From Pseudorasbora parva (taxonomy: Eukaryota; Chordata; Actinopteri; Cypriniformes; Gobionidae), in contig NC_090174.1 of NCBI RefSeq assembly GCF_024679245.1, forward strand, positions 46,148,688 through 46,212,687: DNA of 64,000 nucleotides, given 5' to 3'. The notes beneath the pieces were generated by a model that ran no database searches, was not told where the DNA came from, and saw only the letters and a program-made list of their open reading frames with translations. A program made the translations under genes and the position numbers. Positions 1 through 13,149 of this stretch are shown here, piece by piece; position 1 is the first letter of the stretch, and each line of letters begins with the position of its first letter.

Positions 1-927
1 GTGATTTACATGTTAAGTCAATGCAGAGACGCGAATAGGCATTCTGCGGCGCGATTCGCGCGAATGAGGCGGCGCGAATGGCGCGATTCGCGCGAATGAA
101 GCGGCAATGATCACGCGAATTGAGCGTTTTGAACGCGTGATTCGCGCGAACCGCGCGAAACACGCGAATCGCTCAAGTTGAAAAATCTGAACTTTGGCGG
201 ATATTCGCGCCGCGTTAACCAATGAGGAGCCTGCTACTGCTGTCACGTGGTGAAGTGACGGATGGGAAACCCATAGGGGAACTCCGAGGCCAGAGTAATT
301 TAAAAATACTACTCTATTGTGTCACAAAATGTACTTTTAATAGTTTTTCAGGCGAGAATGTAGTTGTATAAAGCTCAAATATGTGATTTATTTATTAAGA
401 GAGCTCCTATTTGAAAATTTGATCTGGTGTTTTCGGAGGTGTGAGACCCAGGCGATCACCGGAGCTCCGCGCTCATCAACCCCGGTGAGAGGAGGCTTAA
501 CTCGGATAGTCTTTCTGCCGACTGCCGCTGCCTGGCAGAACCCCCTCCCATGACGCGAATTTGCGTCTGTTGTGTAGTGAATGTCACACGCGAATGAGCA
601 CTTTTTGTATAAAAAAACACAGATTTGAGCATTAAACAACAATATTATCGCCTGAAAAAGTCTTCAAACTACGTTTTGTCACACATTAACAGTAGTATTT
701 TTTACAGAAAAGAAGTCAAGTGACCCAGTCAAAATGACTAGCAGAACCCCCTCCCATGACGCGAATTCGCGTCTGTTGTGTAGTGAATGTCACACGCGAA
801 TGAAGCGAATTTGACGCGCGAATGAAGCGAATGGATTCAAAATGTTCACGCGTCCAACTTCGCGCGAATAGCGCGATTTATTCGCGTCATTCGCGTGCGG
901 TGTGAACGCAGCATAAGATTTTAGATA
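1..927. mobile_element. CGCGAAT-rich foldback element (non-autonomous DNA element, left end cut by window)
   Basis: This block is packed with CGCGAAT/ATTCGCG words on both strands, far above the local AT-rich background, and ends at 900-914 with GTGTGAACGCAGCAT, a typical MITE terminus. Internal structure: a direct repeat of about 60 bp at 535-598 and 741-804 (starting GCAGAACCCCCTCCCATGAC), and an inverted pair around 300-360 and 650-705 (CTCGCCTGAAAAA.. against ..TTTTTCAGGCGAG). No transposase is encoded. The left terminus is probably outside the window. Confidence 0.65.
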
Positions 928-1417
928 TGTTACTCCATTCTCATATGTTTGCTATAAAAGGGAATTCACAACCAGCTCTAAGAACCACTGAAATACAGCT
1001 TAAAAAACATTTTTGTTTGTTCACACACAAATCTCATCTGTGGTTTGTGGATATAATTCCATATATCTGACAGTTCTTATCAGCTGAGAAGAGATGTGTG
1101 TCTATGAGAGAAGGACTGAACTATATTCACACTTGCGCGCACACTTCATTGGTATACTATCTTAAAACATGTTTCGCTCTGCAAAACAATCACACAGACC
1201 TGCGAGACCAGCCACGCAAAAACAAAGCATTGCCAAATTTCTTATTTCAGGACTAAATGACAATAAAAATATTGAGTATTTAAAAAAATATTAGGCTGTA
1301 ATGTTTCTTTCAACCAAAAACTGTTAGTAAGAAAAAAGTGTTTCACCCATGGCTTAAAATACATCAGCCAAAATTGACAAAAACAGGTATGTTTCTAATT
1401 TACTTTTCACAACAATT
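928..1417. other. Intergenic, nothing recognised
   Basis: AT-rich DNA without a recognisable gene, RNA or repeat boundary. Confidence 0.5.
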
Positions 1418-1425
1418 GTGTGTGT

Positions 1426-1490
<65 letters not shown>

Positions 1491-1515
1491 TGAGTGAGTG
1501 AGTGAGTGAGTGAGA
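1418..1515. repeat. (TG)n microsatellite merging into (TGAG)n
   Basis: A TG run of about 70 bp is followed by about seven TGAG units. The 85-codon open frame here is repeat-derived. Confidence 0.95.
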
Positions 1516-1970
1516 TTCTTTATTATTTTTTTTTACCATACATGAGTTAGTTAAGAATAGTTTCAGCAAAACTGTGATGATGACCAGACAAGCACAAATG
1601 AGAAGCTGCAAGATTTAATACAACTGGATGGAATTACAATACATCCCCTTACACAATTACTCACACATACACACAGACATTATGTTCTGTCCAAGTTTTC
1701 AGTCTGACAAATAGTTCAAGCCTTTGAACTACAGTTTCTTTTTTAATTCACATTAAAAATGAAATTGAAAAAGATGATGAAAAAGAAGAGAGACAAAGAC
1801 GCAGCGAAATGCAGCAAACTCTCGGCTAATGATGACTACAGCACTCTCAGCTGATAATAAACAGCACATTCTCAGGATATTATATGATAGAATTCATTCT
1901 TGTGTTTAAAACATCTGGACGGAACACAGCAAAAAAGAACCGACCGCAAAGGTCTCGAAGTTTAACATTA

Positions 1971-2618
1971 GCTGTGTCTCATTTCAGAAGGCTGCGTCCT
2001 CCGGAGGTCGCATTCGAAGGGTGCATACGTCATAAGGCCGTCTCAATTCTAAAAAGTGAGTAGGACACTCCAAATGCGACCTTCGAATGTGTCCTTCTTT
2101 CACAGGAATTCGGAGTGTGCATGAGGTGTAGCCTTCACGGGGCTGGAGACAAGCCACAATTCTTTGCGTCTCCGTTAACAACCGTCATTTTTTTTATATT
2201 ATATGAAAAAACGGCACCATCGCCAGATATACATGCGAGCGTAGGTGTGGTGTTTAAAATAAGTAGTTCAAGCTTTTTTTGTTGTTTTTTTAAGCTCTAT
2301 TACCTCAAACAGATAGTTTTGGTTAACAGGATTTCAACTGTTTAGTGCATTTTAAACGTTTAGAACAGTACATTGCTGTCAAGACAAGAAACATTTCATA
2401 GTCATTTTCAAGTTATAAATAATTTTCATTCATATAACTGGCGTGAGAGCGCAACGAGGCTGAACTTGTTGGCATAGCAATGAGATACTTCCTGCCTGTG
2501 TGTCCTACGAAGGACGTCTCGTTTAATTCTGATTGAGGACACTCCGTATACTGCATCCTACACAGGACGTGTCCTCCGGAGGACGCAGCCTTTGAAATAT
2601 AACGAAATGGGACACAGC
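1971..2618. mobile_element. MITE with GCTGTGTC terminal inverted repeats
   Basis: The 648-bp element starts GCTGTGTCTCATTTC and ends GAAATGGGACACAGC, flanked on both sides by TA (1969-1970 and 2619-2620). Subterminal inverted GGCTGCGTCCTCCGGAGG / CCTCCGGAGGACGCAGCC reinforce the symmetry. It encodes no transposase. The short open frames inside are not genes. Confidence 0.8.
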
Positions 2619-2639
2619 TACTTTCTTAAAAATGCAATT

Positions 2640-2905
2640 CTCATGATGCAAGAAATAGGGTTTTGAGAGTTCTGAATAGTCATTTTTGAAGTCTAAAAAC
2701 CATTGCCATCTTGGCAACTGAAAATGAGAGGCGGGACATAGGTGGAGCTGAGGTGCCTGCTTGCTGAAACCATGCCCAACTATCTTAACTATAGTGGCCG
2801 TCCACCTGTCACTCAAGTGGCCACACCCTTAATTAGGCAGTCCCCCTTACAGTTGTCATGAAGGGCAAAATTAGCTGGCTATTTAGGCAAAAACTACTTT
2901 TTGTA
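2640..2905. repeat. Dispersed repeat, inverted relative to 6540-6935
   Basis: It shares the blocks CCACCTGTCACTCAA, TTAATTA.GCAG and CAGTTGTCATGAAGGGCAAAAT with the reverse complement of 6750-6910. The type is unknown; it resembles a high-copy cyprinid repeat. Confidence 0.6.
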
Positions 2906-2979
2906 TAAGTCTGTAAAAAAAAATGCTGCTGTAAAGTTGGCCATTTTAACATGGGATTTGACTCAGACAATGAATTGTA

Positions 2980-4556
2980 CAGTCCCTGACAAAAGTCTTG
3001 TCGCTTGTGTACAAATTGACCTAAAGTGCCGCTGAAATATATTTCTAATCAAGATTTTTTTACAAGAAATGGCTCATTTTAATCCCACCAGCTTTTGTGA
3101 TAATGTTTCAGTGAAAAACTAAACTTTCAAAAAGTATTCTAATATTCACAGCTTGGTAAAGCCCATTGAGTCAATTTTTGCAAAGACATAAGTGTTGTCA
3201 CCTTGTCATATGAGCTTCACCTGTGACTAATAATGGATCAATTAGGTCTCAAGTGTGTATAAAAAGAACCCCAGTACACTAGACCTTCACATCAACTGCA
3301 ACTAGACTTCTGCAAACATGCCTAAGATTCACCCTGAGACTAAAGTTTTGATTATCAAGAGGCTAACAAAATACAGATTTGAAGAGACTGGAGACGTTTT
3401 TGACAAGCCCAGGTCAGGCAGACCCCACAAGACAACTGCTCGAGAGGACCGTTTGTTGGCTCGAAAATCCAAGGCCAGCCCATTTTCCACTGCAGCAGAG
3501 CTCCACGAGACCTGGTCACCTGAAGTCCCTGTGTCAACCAGAACAGTTTGTCGGATTCTGTCTCGAAATGGCCTCCATGGTCGAATCAGTGCCCAGAAGC
3601 CAGCACTAAACAAAAGACAATTGAAAAACCGTGTGGCATTTGCCAAGGCCCACAGCCTGCTAAAAGGATGGACGCAGGAAAAGTGGCAGAATGTGGATTT
3701 TTCAGATGAATCTTCTGTTGAATTACAGCACCGTCGCCGCAAATATTGCAGGAGACCTACTGGTGCCCGAATGGATCCGAGATTCACCCAGAAAACAGTG
3801 AAGTTTGGTGGCGGAAAAATCATGGTCTGGGGTTACATCCAGTATGGGGGTGTGCGAGAGATCTGCAGGGTGGAAGGCAACATCAATAGTCTAAAATACC
3901 AAGAAATGTTAGCTACCTCTTATATTCCCAACCATAAAAGAGGCCAAATTCTGCAGCAGGACGGTGCTCCATCGCATACTTCCATCTCCACAACAAAGTT
4001 CCTCAGGCGAAGAAGATCAAGATGCTCCAGGATTGGCCAGCCCAGTCACCAGACATGAACATCATTGAGCATATGTGGGGTAGGATGAAAGAGGACGCAT
4101 GGAAGACGAAACCAAAGAATATTGATGAACTCTGGGAGGCATGCAAGACTGCTTTCTTAGCTATTCCTGATGACTTCATCAATAAATTGTATGAATCCTT
4201 GCCAAACCGCATGGATGCAGTCCTTCAAGCTCATGGAAGTCATACAAGATATTAAATTTGGATCTCACAGCACCACAACTTAATTTGCTGACATATTTTT
4301 GTATTTGCAGTAAATTTGTTCAATTTCTGTATAGGCGACAAAACTTTTGTCTTGCCAAAATTTGACCTTTCTGTCTTGATTAAATGATAAATATTTTTTC
4401 TGTGAAAATTATTTATTTCAGTGCATTAAACATCATTTGGGAGGGTTTTAGCTTTTCATATGAGCTATTTCTAACACCAATGAATTAATTAAAATGCAGG
4501 TTAATATCAGGTATTTCTAGAAAATAAATAAGCGACAAGACTTTTGTCAGGGACTG
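2980..4556 (+). mobile_element. Tc1-like DNA transposon, nearly full length, defective
   Basis: Inverted ends CAGTCCCTGACAAAAGTCTT and AAGACTTTTGTCAGGGACTG, each bounded by TA (2978-2979 and 4557-4558), define a 1577-bp element, the usual size for Tc1-like transposons in fish. It carries one plus-strand transposase gene that is broken. The ends are well preserved, so the copy is not very old. Confidence 0.95.
3318..4254 (+). pseudogene. Tc1-family DD34E transposase, frameshifted and lacking part of the N-terminal HTH
   Basis: The reading frame starts at ATG 3318 (MPKIHPETK) and runs as Tc1 transposase through the linker DKPRSGRPHKTT, the second helix-turn-helix (ELHETW...TVCRIL), the first catalytic Asp in NVDFSDES, GGGKIMVWG and the second Asp in QQDGAPSH. 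At about 4003-4012 a one-base indel shifts the frame. The remainder (MLQDWPAQSPDMNIIEHMW with the catalytic Glu) continues in another frame to the TAA ending near 4254. About 25 residues of the first helix-turn-helix expected between MPKIHPETK and RFEETGDV are missing, an in-frame deletion. Both defects indicate an inactive copy that could still move only in trans. Confidence 0.92.
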
Positions 4557-4558
4557 TA

Positions 4559-6350
4559 TAAACGACTGTTAAAAGTGAGCAGATGTGTATTGTGAAATGT
4601 GCTATACCAAAAAAAATTAACTTCATGATTAAATGTTAAAAGATTGAGATCTCGATTCAAACCCCCTCGCAATCTCAGTCCTAAATAACAGGATACAAGT
4701 TCAGATATAAACACTGATGTCTACAGAAGCGTTAAAAAGAGAGCAAATCTAAATCACCACTTGAAAGTAACTTGGCGCTTTAAATTACGTTTGATTATAT
4801 TTATATTTTATTTATTATTACGTATTGATTACATTGTTACACAAGGTGGCAGCAATTGCCTGTAAAAAATGTATTTGTCATTAAATCATTTATTCAAAAG
4901 ATTCGGTTAAAAACGCAGACTCATACAGTAATGGAACAAAGGAAGATTAATGAATCATTCATTAAAACGCTTTTTTTTTAAATGAATACAGAATAAACAT
5001 TTTAAAATCAACTGCAGCAACATTAACATTAATCGGAACCTCTAGTAATTACATATTTTGTTTAGTTAGATGATCAGAATCATGAAAATTATGATCTCGA
5101 TTTGAAACATTTGTGGTTCTAAATGCATTCAAAACAGTGCAGCTCTACTTAACATGACTAGGTTTTAATAACAACACTAAAACAAAAACATCATCATCAC
5201 TAATTGACAAGACAGTTGGACAGTTTGTCAGCTAGTTGAACACTTTGCTAATAATAAACAATTGCCTGCTCATAAGGAAAGGCAAAGTCTGATGATAACG
5301 GATCAAATTCTATGGCAATAATCATTCAACACCGCAATCATTCTGATGAACATAAAAAAACAAAACTGCCTGCTGATCATGAATCAGCAAACTCTCCAGT
5401 GGTGGTAAGCAAACTCTCATGATAAACAGCAAGCTCTCTGCTATAATGAACACAGCTATCTCTTTGCTAACACCTAACAGTAATAAAACAACATTTATTC
5501 TGAAATATTTGTCAATTGCACAAAGCGATTAACCAATCAAAATCAGGTCTTCCAAAACAACAAATCCCCCAAAAATCTGCTAATAATATTAAACACAGCA
5601 CAGCAAACTCTGCTAGAAAATGAATACAAAAAATTCTGCCATTAGCAAACAATCTAATCAGTCTGAAAATAGTTCCGAATGAATTAGATCTCTGCTAAAC
5701 AAAGTCTTTGCCAATAAAATGAACACAGCTGTGTTAAACACATACATCACACTAATAACAGGCCAGAACTCTGCTAATAATTTAATCTTTCACCACACAG
5801 AGCTATAAAAAATTGCATAAAATTTGAGTTTCATTATTTTTTTTTTATTATATATAATAAATAAAGCTCCTCAGTTTGACTTGCTGCATGTCACTCTAAT
5901 ACACGGCTCTTTTCTGTATGAATTTGCTACTTTTTTTATCCACAGCACTGTAAAACATGAATAAATTGTTAATGAAATGTATAGACATAAAAGAGGACAG
6001 AACAGAAAAAGTGAACCACATGAAGGCAGCCACAAAGGCAAGAATAGAGTTGCAGAAAAACCTAAATATCACTCTTTTTGGCTCTTTCAGGAACGCAAAC
6101 AAAAGATACTTAAAAATAATAATAATTGTCAACTGGCCACCCCTCCTTACCCAAACACATACACACACTCATTCTTAATATATTCAGTTTATCCCCTTAA
6201 ACAGGACATACAAATATTTTAGAAAACTGTGCGTGTGCACATTGTTTCTATCTGACTGGCCACACAAAATCGGCCTTCAGCCACACCTGGCCATATGTAG
6301 CTCACACAGAAACATGTTTATAACCTTGAGAGAGTTACCTTAAATTACAC
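4559..6350. repeat. AT-rich intergenic DNA with a decayed periodic repeat (about 5220-5790)
   Basis: Variants of CAAACTCTGCTAATAATGAACACAGC recur at about 5245, 5370, 5410-5470, 5577-5627, 5690-5735 and 5768, with a related stretch at 1810-1880. The spacing is irregular, suggesting an old tandem array that has diverged. Nothing else is recognisable in this interval. Confidence 0.5.
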
Positions 6351-6352
6351 TC

Positions 6353-6399
6353 ACTCACTCACTCACACGCAGGCACGCACACACAAACGCACGCACAAA

Positions 6400-6431
<32 letters not shown>

Positions 6432-6439
6432 CACACAAA

Positions 6440-6471
<32 letters not shown>

Positions 6472-6477
6472 CACACC
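6353..6477. repeat. (ACGC)n / (AC)n compound microsatellite
   Basis: Tetranucleotide ACGC runs alternate with ACAC and ACAA units. Confidence 0.95.
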
Positions 6478-6539
6478 ATGCAAGGAGTTCAATTCAAAGA
6501 TCAAATTCATTCATAAATTAACTGTAGCCTGGATGCCAG

Positions 6540-6935
6540 CCGAACTCAGCCCCACTCACAACAATTGAGGTCGAGAAGTTGGTCTGGACCGAGCAGCAAC
6601 CTCCCCCAGATTCTCTTGAAGCCAATACGGAAGGGACTTAAACTGTAATTCATCGACTGGCCGCTAGGGACAGGCTCCAGAAGGGACCAGAATACAAAAA
6701 TAGAGCTCGATGTTAGTCTGCCCAACTTTACAGCAGAAAAAAACATGTTTACAGCCTGGTACAAATTGGGGTTTTGGTCTATATAGCTCATTTTGCCCTT
6801 CATGACAACTGTGAGGGTGGTGAATATTTGTATAACTAATTTGTTGACATTATATAAAGCCTTAAAGTTCTGCATAATTAACTGTGTCCACTTTGAGTGA
6901 CAGGTGGAGTAGTTTGTTTGCTGTCTGTTAGTCAT
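6540..6935. repeat. High-copy dispersed repeat (CGACTGGCCGCTAGGGACAG family)
   Basis: Contains ATTCATCGACTGGCCGCTAG, CCCAACTTTACAGCAGAAA and GGTCTATATAGCTCATTTTG, which I recognise as one common cyprinid interspersed repeat. A diverged inverted copy lies at 2640-2905. The 130-codon open frame here is not a gene. Confidence 0.6.
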
Positions 6936-8120
6936 CATGTCATCTCACCTTCACCTCTTTGCCCATTTTCAGTTTTCAGTAAAAAGCGCTTGGGTTGAAT
7001 TCGTTCACCTTTACTATTTCTCCCACAAATTATGATTGTGTTGGTAAGTGTGCATCCTAAAATTATTTTTACAACACCGGCAAAGATCGTTTACACTCAT
7101 CTTGTTCTGCTAATTCTTCCAGCGTGCGTGCAGTCGAGTTCTGTTGACAACTATGTTGTCATTATTGATGTGTCATTCATAAACGATTCGTTCTTTTTGA
7201 ACTAATCTTTAATATGATTAAGGAACAATGAGTTGTCTCAGAGAGGTGAACTAATCAATTCTGTTTTGTGCTTTCACATTGCATGGCTTTCCCGCCCCAG
7301 ATCAGACTCTGATGACGGAACTAATGACTCGAACCCGAAGACAGGAAAGGTGTACTAATATTTCCAGGAAACAGACGTGATTAAATAGGATGTGACAATA
7401 GAAAGAATGACTCAGATTCGGAGGTGAGGTTAACTAACAGACTGCATAGCATGAAGATCTAGCTAAGCAATTAATGAATAATTTCTTTCTTGAAGTTTGG
7501 CTTTGGCTGCATTAGCTTTAGTTTTTTATTCCAAATGTGATCAATGTTTGCATACTAGATGTGTTGGGGAATTTAATGTGACATTTGAATTATATTCTGC
7601 TGAAATGAACTAAATGACTTGAAAAAAAGATCTGTTCATTTTGATGAAAGAGATTCAAAGATCCGAGTCCGTAAAATGATCCAAACTTTCCACTACTCTG
7701 TGTTGCTCAACATACGTCACTTACTCCATTGCTCTGATTGGTTGTAGGTCTATCCAATTGAGTGCAGAGGCATTTTCTTTTCTGGTTCATGTGAAACATG
7801 CCCCATAATCACAGCCCAATAGAGCAGTATTAGACTCCTATTCTGACTAGAATCTGAGTATGGCAATGTCAGGTTAAATTAACTGGGGCTTGGGGCAAAA
7901 ATGCCACCAAAATTAACAAAAAAGTGCCCCTCAAAATCAAGACAGGGGGACAAAAAATGCTCCTTCACAAATAAAATGTCCCTAGTAAGCTATTTTAAAG
8001 GTTCCTAATTTTGTTTTTGAGGTCTCCTACAATAGTTTTGCATGCATCCAAGGTCATAAAACACTAATATACATCGCACATCACCTAATTTCTCAAAGAG
8101 TCTGAAAACTGATTGTTCGA
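6936..8120. other. Intergenic, no gene; repeat scraps
   Basis: AT-rich. About 7720-7870 resembles the CTCTGATTGGTTG...TATCCAATTG repeat seen again near 31200. Nothing else is recognised. Confidence 0.4.
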
Positions 8121-8124
8121 AGAT

Positions 8125-8960
8125 TCAGTCTCGCTAAACTCATAGACAGTAAAAGAAATGGACGGAGTTATCCCATTGCCTTCTACGGTGTTAAGTGATG
8201 TCAGTATAGGAGCACTCACTTCCTGATGGCTGAGCGAACTGCGCAGGCTCAGACTGAGCTTGACGACGTAGATGTGACGTGAGCCTCCTGTCTGACAGCT
8301 GTAAGTCTTCTAGTAGATGTGGAATGTGAAATCTTTTTTCTCCCGTTGAGAAGAAAATTTTCTCCCGTTGCTTTTAGCTCACTATGGGCTTCTCCCCATT
8401 CTTCTCCCTTGACTTTATCAGACTTTATGTCTCCACGTCCCCCCGACTGTCTCATAGACAGTAAAAGATTGCCTGCGAGCGTCTCCTCAGGTCTATACGG
8501 TAATTTCTCAACTGTGCGACAGAGTCGCGATGGTTATGACGCAATAGTTAGCCTATTTTTACAAAAACAGCTTCTACGGGGCGATAGTGTAAGATACAAG
8601 GTAATGGAGCATTTTATGCATTGTCGTGTTTCTTTAGAAATAAACAATGGACAAATGGAGTCTTTAAACGTCTCAGATGTAAAGTTATTCACTGTCAAAG
8701 TGACTCAAAAATGAATGGGAGTCAATGGGATGCTAACAGCAGGTGATGGCTTGGTTAGCAATGGCAGCCCCTAGGGGTGGAACGCTTTTCGAGTGCTAGA
8801 TTACCCCCTTGGCTAAACTCCCTCCTTTCAAAGAGCCTACTGTGCTCTGATTGGTCAGATGGCTCAGACTGTTGTGACTGGTCTACCGCTTACAGCACGC
8901 GTCAGAAACTTAACACCTGATATACCATTTCTGAATTTCAGCTCTGGAGATGTGGGAAAA
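8125..8960. repeat. Dispersed repeat starting with CATAGACAGTAAAAGAAATGG
   Basis: The CTCATAGACAGTAAAAGA word occurs at both 8139 and 8452. The region between has the GC-richer composition of a non-autonomous element. The 131-codon plus-strand open frame (8319-8711) has no recognisable domain and is taken as repeat sequence. Confidence 0.4.
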
Positions 8961-10020
8961 AAAATTAAGAAGTTTAACTATTACAAGTTAAGCAGAATTA
9001 AGTGATACACGCAAGTGAATGAAAAGTGTATCTAAAAGGCATTACACTGAGATTTAGATTTACTCACAATCAGATTTATTTTTACAAAAAAATTTTTTGC
9101 ACACATTTATGTTGAGCTTATGAATGCAATGGCCAATCAGTGGCGTTTCAATTACTAGACACCACTGAGTTTTGTTCAGTGTGCAAGCTCACAAATTCTC
9201 TCAATATAAATAAAGTGCAGCTACAACACAAGATGATCATTTTCACTGCAGACAGCTTCAGACTGATTGAAGTAATTGGTTACATTTAAGTATTTGACAT
9301 AAAAGGCAATTTCACACCATAAATACTTAATGGTTTTCAGTGATTTTGCCACCAATAATTTTTATGTCTGTGTACTTGTTACCAAGTAGACAACAATGCC
9401 AGCAAAGAGCTTGAGATTAACTTATGTGTTTTGTTAAATTAAAAATAAAAATGTGATTGTTAATTGTCAAATCACATATCAAGTTACTAATATTATAAAA
9501 ACTTATGTGTGAAAAGTGTGGTATACAACAATTCATTTTCATAGTTGAAGAGACATCCATTCATGTGTCTTCTACAAGAAACCAGCACAGCACATATAAT
9601 ATAAACCAAGTCCAAATTCAGAGTACAGAGGTCAGTGTAAGAAAGGAGATTATTCTTTTATCAGTATCATAAGAGTTACTCTTTCCCCATCGTCTCTCAT
9701 TTAACTCGCTAATATGAATGTACTCAAACACACACCTCAACATTGATAACTGAACACAATGCACTCAAGCTTACAAACACCTGAACTCGCTCATATAAAC
9801 ACCACTCATGCACCGGACATGAGAGTGTGTAAAAGTAGCTGTTGGGTTCAGAAAGAGGCCAAGGATCACACTCAGGGTGAGAGCTGATAGGGGCCCTAGG
9901 AGCATTCCGGAAGGGCTAGAATCACTCGAGAATGTTACAGTAGCAACAGGAAAACACACACAGCTTTAGCAAAACTTTGGACAGTTTTACAGGAGTGTTA
10001 ATGCGATGTTAGCCGAGAGA
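8961..10020. other. Intergenic, nothing recognised
   Basis: AT-rich, no exon-like or repeat boundary seen. Confidence 0.4.
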
Positions 10021-10025
10021 TGTGT

Positions 10026-10155
10026 ATGGGCCTCATTCATGAAACACATGCAGAACAAATCTCTCACCCGGAAGTGTTTGCAACAATTTATGTGTGGTTT
10101 TACGAATGACACAGACAGAAATTTGTTCTGCTTGTTCTTCATGAATGAGGCCCAT
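10026..10155. mobile_element. Short palindromic MITE (GGGCCTCATTCATGAA ends)
   Basis: ATGGGCCTCATTCATGAA and TTCATGAATGAGGCCCAT are perfect inverted ends about 130 bp apart, with further inner pairing (CAGAACAAAT / ATTTGTTCTG). It could fold into one long hairpin. Confidence 0.7.
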
Positions 10156-10199
10156 TATATATACACAAGCATGGACTTTATAGCTTAAAAGAGATACAA

Positions 10200-10700
10200 T
10201 ACAAACCAATTATTATTTTTTAAATGTTTTTTTTAATATTTATTTTAAAAAGAAATTTGAAAGACATTAAATTAATTAAAAGTGACAGTAAAATACATTT
10301 ATAATGTTACTAAAGATTTTCATTTAAAATAAATGCTCAGCAAAGAATCCTGAAAAATGTGTCACGGTTTCCACAAAACCATTAAGCCTTGCAAAATAAT
10401 AATAATACATTTTAAAACTTAACAATGGTTTACTGTGTCTGAATATTAAGCCATTAATATTTAATATTTTAATTTAACAACCAAACAAATATTTTACATT
10501 TTGATAGTAAATGAAAAATGTTTCTTGAGCAGCAAATCAGCATATTAGAATAATTTCTGAATTATAATTTGACACTGAAGACTGGAGTAATGATGAGTAA
10601 TAATAAGAATAATAAGTGCAGTTCAAAATATCTTCAAATGGAAATAATTTTTTAAATTGTAATAATATTTCCCAATAATATTTCCCAAAATTACAGTTTT
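10200..10700. repeat. Fragment of a foldback dispersed repeat (family also at 28.6, 42.7 and 52.6 kb)
   Basis: Shares AAAGTGACAGTAAA, AAATAAATGCT, AATCCTGAAAAA, TTTCTTGAGCAGCAAATCA and ACACTGAAGACTGGAGTAATG with the complete copy at 52585-53164. Confidence 0.6.
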
Positions 10701-11839
<1,139 letters not shown>

Positions 11840-11840
<1 letters not shown>

Positions 11841-13148
11841 GATCAAGTACCTTGTGCGCTTCTAAACGCAGATATAATTTGTCTCTTAGGGCAATATGTG
11901 CAGCCCACACAGGAATGACAAGAGGTATCTCTGCAACTGATCCAGAATGTTGCAGCAAGAGTGCTCTTTAACGAGTCGAATACTGCGCATGTCAAACCTC
12001 TCCTCATAAAATTGCACTGGTTGCCCATTGATGTTTGCCTACAGAACAACCACTGGCTCTGCACCCCCTATACCTAAACTCATTATGTGCACTCCAGAAG
12101 CTTGTGTTCTGCAAGTGAATAGCAACTTGTGGTGCCATCTAAAAGAGGCACAAAACTTTTTTAATGCTTGGCTGCCGGAGCCATTGCATGTGGGTGAGAC
12201 GTGACCCAGACCCACCCACTTTTTAAGACCAATGATATTAGACCCACTCACTTTTACCATCTCTAATTCAGGGCATGTCTGTTCACCTTCCCCTAACCGA
12301 TAAAATGAAGCGTATGTAAGATTGTGGCCAAAGCGGGTACTGCAGGTGTATCCCCTCTCCCCCTCCCCCTGACTCGAGGTTGTCAGATAGGCTGGAAGCA
12401 GGAATAGTAGCTGCAGCTGTGGTTACTAGAGCAGATCTGGCAACCCGGATGCAGAAACACTACTGACTTTGTGACTGGTCGATAGGTGGAGGGTGGAGCT
12501 TCAGGCCAAAACACAACATGTCAACATCAACATCAGTCGAGGGCTGCAACAACAACTTTTAAATGACAATATCCTGGCCAGACTACTGTTGTCAGTGATA
12601 TAAGTGATTGGGCGCCGGAGGACACGCCATCCTCAATGAACCCGTCTCTTGCGTGATACCCAGAAATTTTGAATATTCTGATCTAATATGATTTCTGACC
12701 TGTAAGGTTGCCAGAATAATAATCATACACTGTGTGTTAATAGGCCAGAGGACAACTGGCACCCCGACTGAGTCTGGTTTCTCCCAAGGTTTATTTTTCT
12801 CCATCATGTCCTGATGGAGTTTTGGTTCCTTGCAACTGTCGCCTTTGGCTCGGTTTGCTCAGCTGGGGACACTAAAATTATGATCCAAGTTATTCAACTA
12901 AATATACAGATAAAATTAATGAATTAGGTCTTATTTAATTCTATAAACTATAATTCTGATCTGCCAACATTATTGCCATGATAAATAAAAATAAGCTGAT
13001 AACATCACTGTTTTCTCCAGAATGACTGTACAGCCAAATCAGATTTTGTTGCAGTATATTGTCCTGTTTAACACTGTGAAGCTGCTTTGAAACAATCGTG
13101 ATTGTAAAAGCGCTTTATAAATAAAGCTGATTAATTGATTGATTGATA
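11840..13148 (+). mobile_element. Decayed LINE (L2/CR1-like) remnant with 3' tail
   Basis: Plus-strand translation near 11940-12050 resembles the reverse transcriptase C-terminal region of fish LINEs (LQQ.AARVLFNE...KLHWLPI) with frame breaks. The 3' part ends GTGAAGCTGCTTTGAAACAA...AAAAGCGCTTTATAAATAAAG followed by a (TTGA)n tail at 13130-13148, the typical L2-type end in cyprinids. The region 12260-12600 between is unexplained and may be a secondary insertion. Not coding today. Confidence 0.65.
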
Positions 13149-13149
13149 A

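Noticed and set aside
3329..3823. 164-codon minus-strand frame
   Set aside because: Antisense shadow of the Tc1 transposase on the plus strand.
8319..8714. 131-codon plus-strand frame
   Set aside because: Lies in a dispersed repeat with duplicated CATAGACAGTAAAAGA words; no domain.
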